From contig CM022944.1 in NCBI GenBank assembly GCA_012931725.1, forward strand, positions 67,636,979 to 67,700,978: a stretch of DNA of 64,000 nucleotides. The letters are read 5' to 3'. Positions 10,481-21,196 of the stretch are shown here, piece by piece. The notes under the pieces are model-generated. The model did not search any database. It saw nothing but the letters and a program-made list of their open reading frames with translations, and was not told the origin of the DNA. The translations under genes were made by a program, and so were the position numbers. Every line of letters begins with the position of its first letter. The first letter of the stretch is position 1. The stretch comes from Litsea cubeba. Lineage: Eukaryota > Streptophyta > Magnoliopsida > Laurales > Lauraceae.

Positions 10481-12521
10481 TGGTTAGTTTCTAGGAAATA
10501 AAATACTCTAGAGACATTAAGACGTGTGGTGAGGATTCGTTAGATTGTGTCGATTTGTTTTCTCGTGTCTTTGTTTCGTTGGATTTGAGTCGGCTTTTCT
10601 TTCAGTTCGGGAGATTTTGCTTGTCTTTTCTTTTAGTTCTGTTGTTAGGAGATTTGGATGGCCAAATTTCCTCCTTAGTGGTGGAGAATTTTAAAATCTC
10701 CATACTCTTGTCTAGTGTCTTTTGTCTATGCTTGTGTCGGGGACTGAGAACCTCGTGGATTTAGTATGTTGTTTTCGGAGAACCTCAGCAGACTTTCAGC
10801 CTTCAGCATCTTCATTGTGGTTAATGAGAGAAGACATGTGCGTTTGCCCGCCAGAGTTGAACTTGAGTAGTATTCGAAGACCCCCTTTTAGCTAATCAAG
10901 GATCATCATGCAATGCACCAAGGTAAGTGAATGTGGATTTTGGGTGAACTCAGACTATCTTTCCGAGATGAAGGACTGCAAAAGGATGGTTTTGGTTGAG
11001 AATGTTGGTGACTTGTAGCGTAGCCAGTGTAGTTGGTTAGCAGGGATACCAAGTGGATGGCTAGTTGTAGTCAAGATAACTTTTGGCAGTAGAGGAAACC
11101 TTGTGGATTTCACTGACTTTTAAGGTATTGGATTGGACAACATGCAGATGCAAGGGAATACCTCAGTTGTTTGGATGTCCCTTTTCTTGGTGAGAATGAT
11201 TTTCGTGATGTTTTCATCTTTTGTTATATTTTTCATTTATGTCCATAATTTATCCTTGTAGTGTTTAAACAATGGATTTATGTTTCTTCTTTGAGGCTTA
11301 TTTTGAAATAAAACTATGTTATTATACTCTTTTCATGAGTCACATGATTTTGTTTTCAAGATTGGTCTTTAAAAGCATGTAACTCAAAATTGTGTTTCTT
11401 TCTCAAAGAGTAGTGTGAAATTTCTATTTCATTGAGTTGTTTTCTTTGGCTATGTAAAATGAAATTTCTTAAAGGTTTTTGTGTTTAGATTTTATGTAGA
11501 TTTCCTACATTTGTTTTAACGCTCAACTTTATTTAGATTTTCGCAAGATTTTTTTTATAAACAAATGAGTTAGTTTCCAATAAGATTTAGTGTTTAATTA
11601 ACACTCAGATTTCAACCAAGTTTAATGTATAGTCATACCATATGAATTTGATTTATTTTTGAAATCTTGATTTAAAATTGTTGAGTATTCCAATGAATTG
11701 TTGGGTCATGAAGATGTGGATTTCAAAACGAATAATGTTGTTTCATATTCAAACTTTGATAAACTTTATTTATTAAGCTTTACTTGACAAATTGGAGGTT
11801 CGGTTTCTACTATGTTTTAAGATGATAAAATTTAGCTAAGTAATTATTTTGGTCATTATGTTTAAAATTTAAAGGGTTGTTTGGCATCGAGTGGAAGGAG
11901 TTGTATTAGTATAGTTGGAGCTTGGAAGTGTAAGAATTGGAGGGATGATGGATGTCAAGTTGTGTATTAGTTCAGTTGAGAACAAGGTTGGACCTACGAG
12001 AGAATCAACATCATTCAAGACTCGAATTGACAGTTTCAGTTCTTCGGGGATTGACATCAGATTGGATTTCCAAGGTCGGCTTTACAGGTCAAGGGTAGGA
12101 GATTTGAAGAGTGAAATCTGAAGAGGCAAGCATCGGGAGCACCGTGTACAGCTTTGAAGGACTTAAGGCACAGAAATTCCAAGTGATAGAAAGAGACAGA
12201 AATTGCAGCTTCTTGAACCATCAGTGACTGACGAGTTAAGTAAAAGGATTGATCCAGTGCAAGACCTACAGATGACACCAAGGATGCTTAGGAGTGTTGG
12301 ACACTAGTTTGGCCAGAGGAGTTTGTTTTCGAGCAGATATGTGGATTAGTGCGAAGCCCTCAACCGAATCAGAGTGTAATTGACCGTGCATCTCAACGTC
12401 AGGTTTGGTCAGAGGATGTCTCAGTTGCCGAGGTCTAGCATAGGGTGTCAGTGTTTTCGTTTGTCTTTTGGGTTTTTAGTTTTGATTTGGTTTAAGCCAT
12501 TTGGAGGACCAAATGGATTCT
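10481..12521 (+). other. Non-coding interior of element B
   Basis: About 2 kb that is T-rich at first and A/T-rich at 11200-11870, with no frame above about 70 codons and nothing resembling gag, protease, reverse transcriptase or integrase on either strand. Packaging signals may lie here but I cannot point to one. The last 600 bp are more GC-balanced and run into the PPT. Confidence 0.8.
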
Positions 12522-12534
12522 AAGGGGGGGAGGA
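12521..12534 (+). other. Polypurine tract of B
   Basis: TAAGGGGGGGAGGA directly abuts the TG start of the 3' LTR at 12535, as expected for plus-strand priming. Confidence 0.9.
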
Positions 12535-15500
12535 TGTAAGATCCCGACCCCAATCCTTTTGTTTAGCATTGTTTTAATCGTGGTTTGGCTTTTTAAGCGA
12601 GATTTGATTTAGTTTGACCTTGTTTTCGAATTTGATTGGATTTTTCCATAGCCTTGAAGACCGTTGACTTTAGTTTGACCCGGTCAATATGATTAGTATT
12701 TTTTATGGGAAATTACTTCGGATTTCTAAAAATTCTGAATTTGGTGTATTTTGACTTATTTTATGAAGTTTAACAACTTTCATGTTTTGATCATTTTGAT
12801 TTGATACTCAGAAATCACGTTTTTCGAGGAAAATGGGCAAAAATGACATTTTCACTAAATCTGTCCATGAATTTCGAAAATTTCAGAAATTGGGGAAAAT
12901 ATACTTTTTGGAAAGTAGATATTTCGCCGATCGTTTTTGTCTTCTTCGTCGTTTTCATTCGGGGCCCGCATATACCATTTTTAGCTTGATGAAGACCGGG
13001 GCCCACAAGACCCATTCTATAAGAGGGGAACCCCTCTCTTCTTCTCCTTCATTCGTTTCCAGCAAGGGTTGAGCTTGGCTCTTTCCCTCTCTTCCCACTG
13101 TTTCTCTCTCATCTGAAACACCTCTCTCTTGGAGCTTTCATGGAGATTTGATCTCACCTCCTTCTTCTCCTCCCTCTTGGCTTTCCAAAGACCCCATTTT
13201 CAAGAGCTTTGGGCTAGGACAACCCTCCTCTTCAAGCCCTTCTTCTTATTTGGGACACCCAAAGGTTAGCAATGGTTTTCTTCTCCTTAGATCTTTGTTT
13301 TCCTCCTCATTTGGAGTGTTTTAATCCCACATGCAATGGGTTTTCATGGAGTTTGGGAAATGGATTGTTTTCTAGGGTTTCTTCTTGAGCCATTTTGGGG
13401 ATTTTATGATTTTTGGAGCTTGAGGCCATTAAAGGACTTTCTTAGAGTGTTTTGCATCTTCTCTTGACTCAAGGCAAGTGAAATTCACAATTAATATGAT
13501 GTCTTTGTGTTTCTTGTTTAAGCTTCATGGCTTTTCCTTATTTTGTTTATTTTTCATGGTTTATGGATTGGCTTTGAATGAATGAAGAAACACTATGCTT
13601 ATTTCCCTTATACTATGGTTTTACATTGTATAGGAGATTGTCTTCACTTTGTTCACTTTGAAAAATTAGTTATCCTTTAAGTTAAATAGTGTGTTCAAAG
13701 AAAGGGAAGAAAACTTTGATCTCTAATAGTGTTGTGTTTGATCAATTAGAATGATTTATGGATGGCTTTGATGAGTTTGGAAGGTTAAGGAAGGGCCCAA
13801 CAAATCATGGTAATTAGCATGAAAGAAAGGGAATCAAAGGAATCAAGAAAAAGGAAGAAAAATGCAAGAACTGCACAGCCGGGCTGGACTGGGCAGGCCC
13901 AGTCCGCTCGAGCGACCCAGTGGGTCGCTCGAGCGGACCAGGCACTGCCTGGCCCTCGCTCGAGCGACCCACTGGGCCGCTCGAGCGACCCAGCTACTGT
14001 CTGGGTCCGCTCGAGCGGACCTGGTTCGCTCGAGCGAGGCCCAGCTCAGCTTGGGTTTGGTTCGGGCCAGAGTTTGGAATCTGTTTGTGGGCCTGATTGT
14101 TGGGGCTTCCTTGGGCCATCCAAAGTCAGTTTTTGGGCCCGTGTAAAACATGATATTGGGTCATCTTAGGTTCAGTTTTGTGGGCCTGTTTAGGTTGGTT
14201 TTGGTCGCTTTAAAAATCAGTTTTGTGGGCCTGTTTGAAGTTAGTTTGGGGCTGTTTTTAAGAATTGTTTTGAAGGCCATTTAAGGATATGTTTTGGACT
14301 GTTTTTAAATCAGTTTTGTGGGCTCGGTTAAAGTTCAGTTCTGGGTTGTTTTTAAAACATGTTTTGTGGGCCAATAAATGTTGAGCTTTGGGCTGTTTTT
14401 GAAGTGTGTTTTGTGGGCCAATCAAGCTTAGTGTTTGGACTGTTTTAATAATGGTTTAGGCCTTGTTTAAAGGGGCTATTTTGGGCTAAATGAGTAGGTT
14501 ATTTGGACTTGGTTTAAGGCCAGCTATGGGCCTGTTTTCAAGGGTTTTGACATTACCTTTGGTACTTGGAAATTTGTGAAATGGGAATGATGTGGGAATG
14601 AGCTTATGTGAGATTATCCGGGAACCTTTCGGGTCTCAATGCGCACTTTATCATTTAAACATTATGGATTTTCATTGGCATCAAACACATTCTTTATTTA
14701 TTAATGTTTAAAGGTTAAATGTGCATTGTGATGGTCCCTTGGTAAGTCATTAGGTCATTCTCCGCTGTCCATTCCATTTCAAGTCAGAAAAATGTATTTG
14801 TATTTGTATTTGTATTTGTATTTGTTTTCTTTGGTGAACTAACTTAAATAGCATCAATGATTTGTTATAAAATTATGTGTCTTCCCATGTTCGAAAGGGT
14901 TGATCGTATGATTTTATACAAATCACCTTGATGCGTATTTGAGCGGTTTACCAGAGAAATTCGTATGTTTCTCCGATTCGATTTGAAAAGAGATTTGGAG
15001 TATGTTTGTTACATTCGGGATTTCTTCGATGAGACTCTTGTTTTGTTAAGATTAGTATTTTGAAAATAAAACCTCGAGGCAAGACGGGGCCAGAGCTATG
15101 TGGTGCGAGCCCATGAGCCAAAGAGGCTATGATTCCGAAAAACAAACCCCGAGGCAAGACGGGGCCAGAGCTATGTGGTGCGAGCCCCTGAGCCAAAGGG
15201 ATTAGTATTATGTTAGATTTGTATCTGTTTGAGTTTGAAAACTAAAGGCACCACTAGGCTTAGGTCACCTTGTCGGGCTGATCACCCGGCTTGGGATCTT
15301 TACTCTGTCCGCCAGCTGCAGCTTGGATTCCGTCTGTACCGACCATGGCAACGGTAATTATCTGCCGGTCCCATTTGTATGGCTACGGTTCTGATCCTCT
15401 GTTTAGTACCACGTTCAGTGGCTACGCTCTGTCTGCTCTTATTACCTCGGTAATAGGAGGATTTAGCTATTTGTGGTCGCCTAGGTTTTATCTGCACATT

Positions 15501-16385
15501 ACTTAGTTTATGATTCTTGTCGGTTATGCTTTTTATGCTTTGATTTGTTTAATGTTTACGATATCGACCTTTATCGTATTGTTTCTACTGTTCAGTTTTA
15601 AATGTACTTCCAATTATTAAATGCTTCGCTTAGGTGGTTGTCTTTTCGAGATATTTATGCTTTAGAGACTGTCCGTTTATTTGTCTCGATATTTATGTTC
15701 GGACTTTCGATTGTTTTAGCATGTTTTATTGTCATTATTGTTTAGACTCTATATTTGGTTTTACGATGATTTCGTCAGGTTTTATGTATGTTCCTTTTGT
15801 TCATATTATTTGTTTATTTGCTTGCCAGACCGTCGTGTCTGACCCTTTTTGTTTGGTGCCAGTTTCTTCTCTTTTCTGGTTTTAGGTGTTTGATCAGAGG
15901 AGGCGGTGGGACCGCCGGTTCGACGTGAGAGGCTGCCCATTGATATCATCTAGATGTCAAGTTTGGCACCGGAGTTCGTATCAAACCTTTAAGGGTAGTA
16001 TTTCTGTTTAGTGGGTTATATTTTTGTATGGCTTCATTAGCCTTTTTATTGGGTTTGTAATTAAGACACTTGATAATTGTAATTTGAATATGGGAAATAA
16101 TAGATTTGATACTACCAGCTCAGTGTGTTCAGATATATGATTTATGCCAGTCTGTTTACTGATGGCTTTGTGATATTGGTTGCGTGCGACACGGAACCCG
16201 ATGGCCACGGATTCCGAGTCGTAACACCATGTGTAGCTTCCGCGAAAATATACTCTGATTGTGTTGGCATGTGATTATCCTCATTCACGCGGATCTTGGG
16301 AACTATAACAAAAAGTTTCAAATTTATCCCAAAATTTCGCACCCCGAGATCGGTTCGCTGCAGGTCCCGGTTTCGGGGCGTGACA
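12535..16385 (+). mobile_element. 3' LTR of element B
   Basis: 3,851 bp, nearly identical to the 5' LTR throughout. Differences are scattered single bases plus a 2-bp insertion near 13837 and homopolymer changes. TATAAG is at 13018. It ends CA at 16385 before the duplicated GTATC. Confidence 0.92.
13902..14038 (+). other. Palindrome array in the 3' LTR of B
   Basis: Copy of the array at 7982-8118, shifted by 5,920 bp. All six CGCTCGAGCG cores and their spacing are preserved without change. Confidence 0.9.
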
Positions 16386-16457
16386 GTATCACTGTTTGTT
16401 TATTGTCATATCTTTTCACCCACCTGCCAGACCATTGTGTCTGATCCATTTATTTTG

Positions 16458-16556
16458 GTACTCAGGTCCCGAGCTTGTTGCCATCGAGGAGGAGCCTGAG
16501 GAGGCGGTCAGTGAACCGCAGCGTGTGATAGAGTGGCAAGCCGATGATGTCATGTA
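16458..16556 (+). other. Short acidic reading frame with splice-acceptor-like start, 3' part of LTR C
   Basis: After ttggtactcag, a frame reads PELVAIEEEPEEAV, then IEWQADDVM and a TAA stop at about 16556. The E LTR carries a similar frame ending AQEWHADDVE and a stop (58638-58735, minus), also after a pyrimidine/CAG junction. Shared residues E-W-x-A-D-D-V directly before the stop suggest a conserved small exon in Tekay-type LTRs. The function is unknown and a start codon is not evident. Confidence 0.4.
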
Positions 16557-17022
16557 AACAATCGTTCGGGCTTTGAGGACGGCATTTTGGGAACTTGTGA
16601 TAACATCTTTTGGGTTTTATTGGTTGTATGGTCTTTGTTGACCGTTATTTTGGGGAAATTAATCAACTAATCTTTTGTTTATACAATTAACTTTACTTTT
16701 GGGGAAATATGCTTATGATCATTGCTCATTCTGATATCTTGTCATGTCAATTATAAATCAGTCTTGTTTATGGAATGGAATAGCACCAATATGATTTGCT
16801 ACACGCTTCCGCATTCTTAAATATATGTTTGATATGATTATATGTGAGAGGACATGTATGGATAATCCTCACCGCGGAACCCTGTGGGAAATCACGTGCA
16901 CGGATAAATGTTTTTCTTAATTCCGTGTGCGATTTAGCCAAAGAGATGCACGTGGCGCGGCATCATCAGGTCCAGATCCCGAATTTGGATTCCATAACAC
17001 GGTCCGGGGTCGCGACACCCAT

Positions 17023-17240
17023 GCTTATCTAAATCTTGGGTTCATACACCCTGAGACTGACCTCGGGTTCATACACCCAGGCTTCTCTAAATCTTGGGTT
17101 CATACACCCTGAGACTGACCTCGGGTTCATACACCTAGGCTTCTCTAAATCTCGGGTTCATACACCCTGAGACCGACCTCGGGTTCACACACCCAGGCTT
17201 CTCTAAATGTTGGGTTCATACACCCGGTCCCCTCAGGTTC
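17023..17240 (+). repeat. Tat 3'UTR 58-bp minisatellite, right part
   Basis: Continuation of the array interrupted at 4164. Three to four further units with gggttcatacaccc halves; the array decays near 17235 into single-copy sequence. Confidence 0.85.
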
Positions 17241-18074
17241 ACCTTGGCCAATAGTAGTCTGAGACGGATTCATCACGGCCAAGAGAGACTCCAAAAAAAA
17301 AAAAAGAGAAGAGGAGATGAGACAGAAACTTCACTTGCATCCATAGAAATTCCATTTATATTGACTATAATGTCTTCATTACAATAAGAGGATTTCATTA
17401 CATGGGTTGCAGAAAAGCAATAAAAGAAGAGAGAACTTCATTACATAGTTTGAAAAAAAACAGTGAAAAGAACAATAAGAAGGCTCTCTGTCCTCTCCGA
17501 AAAAGAAGAAATGACGCGGAAGCACTACTCTTCATTGATCCTCGATGCTTGGATCTCCACAGAACCCTATGGCTGGACCGACCAAGTTCGCCACCAACTC
17601 CCGGCTTGCCCCAGATGTCTTATCTCCTCGCAGCTGCATCGGCAAGAGTTAATCAAAGACCCTATGGTTGGTCAGACCAAGTCTGCAACTGGCTCTTGGC
17701 TCACCCCAGGGGTCTTATCTCCACACAGGCACATCGGCAGGAGTTGATTAAAGACCGGCGTTCAGAGAGCGCGCGGTCCATGGTGTCCAGATTCAGAGTG
17801 CGCGTGGTCCACGATGACCGGATACGGCTTCTCCGAGAGGGAGTTGTTTTCAGTCGCAAAAGGCTCACACAGAGCACGGAATGCTGACAGACTCTCGAAA
17901 GGCGAGACTACCAGGACATCAGGTGGGAGCAAACGAATCTCCATGCATGTAAGAAATGAAGAAAGTTACTGAGACAAGTCTTTCCTTAGTAGCAGGCCTA
18001 CTTCCCCTACCCAGATGTGGATGATCACACAGCAGAAGAGGACCCCTTGTTGGAACAGCGCATTCTGCCCGGTT
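17241..18074. other. Tat 3' region between minisatellite and element A
   Basis: Contains an A13 run near 17294, an A/T-rich segment (17340-17470) that looks like the 3' end of an antisense transcription unit, and two imperfect tandem copies of a roughly 90-bp GC-richer unit, each ending in a cgg.aagagtt.at.aaagacc motif (about 17573-17663 and 17665-17755). A 161-codon frame across it (17402-17887) follows the repeat and shows no recognisable domain; I do not call it a gene. It probably belongs to the same Tat element as the integrase fragment. Confidence 0.5.
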
Positions 18075-18299
18075 CTACCGGGGTCGGCAGACGTGGGAGT
18101 TCGTCTGGGTCCGACCCTTTCGTAACCGGGGGGCAGAGGTGTGCATCAACATTTTTTTTTATGTGGGTGTGCCAGATTTTCTATTTTACTTGGAATTACA
18201 AGTGGTGATCCGGAGATCGACCTTCGCAAGTAAAACGAAATCAACTTGTTTCAAGTTTTCCATTGCACATATATTTAAGAAAAGAGATATTTTCTTGAT

Positions 18300-18362
18300 T
18301 TGCCGTGAAAGGCGATTTTTTGGCGTTTATAGCCGATTTTTGGCGTTTATAGCCGATTTATA
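18300..18362 (-). repeat. ggcgtttatagccgattt short tandem repeat in the A LTR
   Basis: Two to three copies of a roughly 19-bp unit. The equivalent spot in the LTR at 62745-62835 has four. A near-identical unit (ggcatttatagccggttt) forms a larger array inside element A at 24225-24480. Confidence 0.7.
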
Positions 18363-19229
18363 ATTCTTATCAATAATGAAAGACAGGAATTGTCATTTTT
18401 GTCTCTTTTGGAAAAATACAAACTATAATGAAAAGCAAGAAAAGGAGGATCTTACTTCTCTTAGATTATGGGGGACCCGTTCAGATTGACGGTCGCAAGC
18501 CATATGTGGACTTCGCCATCATCCATGCAGATGAGAACAGAGGATGCTATTGATTCGCTTGGCTTGGCTATAACCTCAGGTTTTTAGAGGACAAAGACCA
18601 AAAGGAGGTCCTATGTCCAATAAAAAACTAAGTAGACAAGCTGGAAAGCCACGTCTAAGCCATTAGAGGCAGAAGGAGAAGGCAAGGACCTTGGGGGGTA
18701 CCCCCCAAGGGACTTTTGTCACCTTATAGCGGTGGTCGGTGTAGAACTTCCGCATAGTTTTCTCTCTTTGATACCTTTTTCTGTCTGAGTTTTCGGATTT
18801 TCTGCAGTCTGTTGTGTGTTTTCTGTGCCGTCCTTTCTTCTTGGAGTGCTCTCCTATTTATAGGCTCTTTGGTAGCCATTTAGGAGGGTTTCTGGATTGT
18901 CATTAAGCCACATAATGGGAGGAGTTACAGGATTTAATTCCTTTATTTTGTAACTCCTTTTTCTTGGCTTCTGATTGGCCGGAGGGGCTGGTGACCCTGG
19001 GGGGGTTTTCCCCCCTTTTGTCCCATTTTGTGTCTGTTTTTGCTATTTTTCGATTTTTTTTCTTCTGTATTTTTCCTTGACAATTTTGATCATTTATTGG
19101 CCTGATTTCCTTGTAGAAAACCTGACGAGAATCCTTGCATTTTGTTTTGCAAAGTTTCTAATTTTCCGAGAAAGCCGAAGACTTTGTCGCGCAAAGCTGC
19201 CGATTTTCCGTCAGAAGCTGAAATCGGGC

Positions 19230-19900
19230 CAAACTATGACGGAATGACCTGGAATTTGGGGTGAAGCCTACTGAGCAATAAATAAGACCAACCATAGGCT
19301 TTTGTTTAAGTTTTGAAGTCGTTTGGGGTCCTATCACTAGTAGACTTGTTTTTGTCGCGATGAAGATGTCGCGGGTTGATGTGCGGTCAACCGATGTCCG
19401 ATTGACTTGAAATTTGACAGGGAACCTATTGGAGTCATTTAAAGATAATCCACAGGCTCTATCTTGGAAACCATGGTCCCGGGGAGGTTCCCCGCCGAGA
19501 GGCCTGATTTGGCTTCCGAGCGTCAAAGTATGATCAAATGTTGTCGAAATGACCTGAAATTTGACGTGTAGCCCTTTGTAAGCATTTTGAAACCGTCCAT
19601 GTGCTCTATCTGTTGAGTGATGGCCTCGGTGGTTCTCGCTGCTGAGAGGCTTGATTTAGCTGTTCGAGGGTTGATGTAGGGTCAAACATTGTTGGTTTGG
19701 CTCGAAACTTGACGTGGAGCCTTTTGGAAGTATTTTGAGACCATCCATCGGCTCTGATCGAAGTTTTGGTGTCTCCGATGCTTTCGCGGCCGGGAGCTCC
19801 TTTTCTGCTGCCGGAGAAGCAAAGTTAGGCCAAATGATTTTGAAATGGCCCGAAACTTCTTGTGTACTCCTCTTTTGGCTGTCTTGAAGGTCTTGCAGTT
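19230..19900 (-). repeat. About 150-bp degenerate tandem units in the A LTR
   Basis: Segments beginning near 19232, 19395, 19540, 19690 and 19840 share the pattern 'gaatgacctgaaatttgacgtg.agcc...ttttgaaaccgtcc'. Spacing is 145-163 bp. The same units recur in the 5' LTR copy (31400-31799 and 39340-39660), so they predate the element. Confidence 0.65.
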
Positions 19901-20028
19901 TTTGTTTGATTCTGACAAGATTTGATTTTTTGGAAGTAGCATTGCCTATTTATGGCAGGTTGCGACTTCATGCAGTTTTCTGGATCTTGAAGAAGTATAG
20001 TGACATTTTTGGTGTCAACAAATGCCCC

Positions 20029-20044
20029 CTCGAGGTGCAGCGAG
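20029..20044 (-). other. Polypurine tract of element A
   Basis: On minus, CTCGAGGGGGCATT lies directly before the LTR start TGTTGACACC. The G-run followed by CATT is the usual PPT form in Tat-like elements. Confidence 0.8.
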
Positions 20045-20229
20045 GAGTTGCTTAACTTTTGTAGTTGATGTGCCTCAAAGAGATTTTGTGAAGGAAAGCT
20101 TGTGACTTGACCAAGCGTCTTTGAGCAATCTTTCTTTTGGTATTTATAGCCTTTTGAGCTTCGAGGGGAATTTTATGGTAGTGAAAGGGATCACGTACCA
20201 TCTCGAGGCAAATTTTTGAAGATGACATC

Positions 20230-20475
20230 AGGGATGTGGATTTGGGTTTTGACCTTGTGACCTAACAGGCTGTATGTGGCAAGTTAGGGGGTCGGGTTTG
20301 GTTTTGACCGTGTGACCTTACAAGCTGTATGTGGAATGTTGGGGGGTCTATTTTGGTTTTGATCTTGTGACCTAATAGGCTGTATGTGGCAAGTTAGGGG
20401 ATCAGGTTTTGGTTTTTGGTTTTGTTCTTGTGACCTAACAAGCGTATGTGGAATGTTAGGGGACCAGGATTTGGT
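20230..20475 (+). repeat. About 68-bp tandem repeat, four copies
   Basis: Units carry 'tgtgacctaacaggctgtatgtgg...gttagggg' followed by a GT-rich run. They lie between the PPT and the antisense gene of element A. Confidence 0.8.
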
Positions 20476-20759
20476 TTAGATTTTTGTATGTCAATTTCAA
20501 GATTTTGGCTTAATTTGGTAGATGAGGCTGGATGGTTTGATTTTTGGAAGCTCATGGGGCTTGGAATTCTTTTTTGTATAGTCCAATCAACTCAAAAGAG
20601 GCATGAAACCATTTTTGTAAGCTCTTGGTAAGAGGGATTTCTCTTTGACTAAAAGCCCAAATTTTTTTTTTTAAGTGCGTAGGTGGTCAAACCTGGCTCA
20701 TATGGGCTAACCCATGGGACCTTAAGCTTTTGAAATGGCTTAGATCTCATATGGTGTCA

Positions 20760-21005
20760 CTTTTGTAAAGAATATCCAAAAATATCTCCTTTGGATAGAG
20801 AATATCTAAGAATATCTTTATTTGGAGAGAATCTCTCATATTCCCTTTATTTTGGGAGAGAATATCTCAAGATATCTTCCTTTGGGAGAGAATATCTCAA
20901 ATCTCCTATCTTTTGGGAGAAAATCTCTCATTGATTTCTTTTTTTGAGAGAATCGCTCAAGATATCTTTCTTTTGGGAGAGAATCTTTCTAATTTCTTTC
21001 TTTTG
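20760..21005 (+). repeat. About 40-bp tandem repeat upstream of the PMD gene
   Basis: Six to seven degenerate copies of 'ttttgggagagaatatctcaagatatct', each with an internal near-palindrome around agatatct. It ends about 190 bp before the start codon of the antisense gene, so it occupies the promoter position. Confidence 0.8.
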
Positions 21006-21196
21006 GTAAGGTTACTAATTAGTAACACTTACCTCTTTCTTCTTTCATTCTTTGTTTTGCTCTCTTTAATAAAAGCAAGGAGGAGGTTGGATCTCTTGCT
21101 CTTATTGCTTTCTTTTGCAACAATCCCAAGAGGGCTTCAAGACCAAGAGTTCTTCTTCTTCAAGATCTTCAAGACTTTTCTTCTTCTTCTCCATCA

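Larger units (their letters stand above)
6613..16390 (+). mobile_element. Complete non-autonomous LTR element B (9.77 kb), duplication GTATC
   Basis: The element spans 6618-16385 with perfect GTATC copies on both sides (6613-6617, 16386-16390). LTRs of 3.85 kb start TGTAAGATCCCGACC and end GGGGCGTGACA. A PBS matches initiator tRNA-Met and a PPT precedes the right LTR. I count about a dozen substitutions and a few short indels between the two LTRs, roughly 0.3 percent, so insertion was recent. The interior is only 2.07 kb and has no gag or pol frame, so B must borrow proteins, probably from an autonomous Tekay relative. This is the structure called LARD (large retrotransposon derivative). Confidence 0.93.
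4160..17022 (+). mobile_element. Solo LTR C (Tekay/Del-like), split by element B, duplication CCCAT
   Basis: The two halves, 4165-6617 and 16391-17017, join to an LTR of 3,080 bp, almost the length of the E LTR (3,084 bp). It starts AGTAAGACCC, one base from the TGTAAG start of its relatives, ends GGGGTCGCGACA, and is flanked by CCCAT at 4160-4164 and 17018-17022. No internal region remains, so it is a solo LTR. Features inside are a TATA box at 4674-4680, a palindrome array at 5553-5715, and a short acidic reading frame with an upstream splice-acceptor-like site near its 3' end. It was inserted into the Tat minisatellite and later received element B. Confidence 0.88.
18075..20028 (-). mobile_element. 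3' LTR of Tat-like element A
   Basis: In minus orientation the LTR starts TGTTGACACC at 20028 and ends near 18075. It is homologous along its left half to the LTR at 62505-64000 and along its right half to 31150-31799 plus 39340-39660. Relative to the 62.5-kb copy it carries an internal deletion near 18985, where ttggccgg joins ggctggtgaccc at short shared GCCGG. Two TATA-like boxes on minus are at about 19950 (CATAAATAGGC) and 18857-18864 (TATAAATAGG). The right half is built of five degenerate units of about 150 bp. The flanking PPT fixes it as the 3' LTR. Confidence 0.82.

Noticed and set aside
17402..17887. A 161-codon frame on +.
   Set aside because: It follows a tandem duplication, overlaps similar frames in other phases and shows no known domain; spurious.
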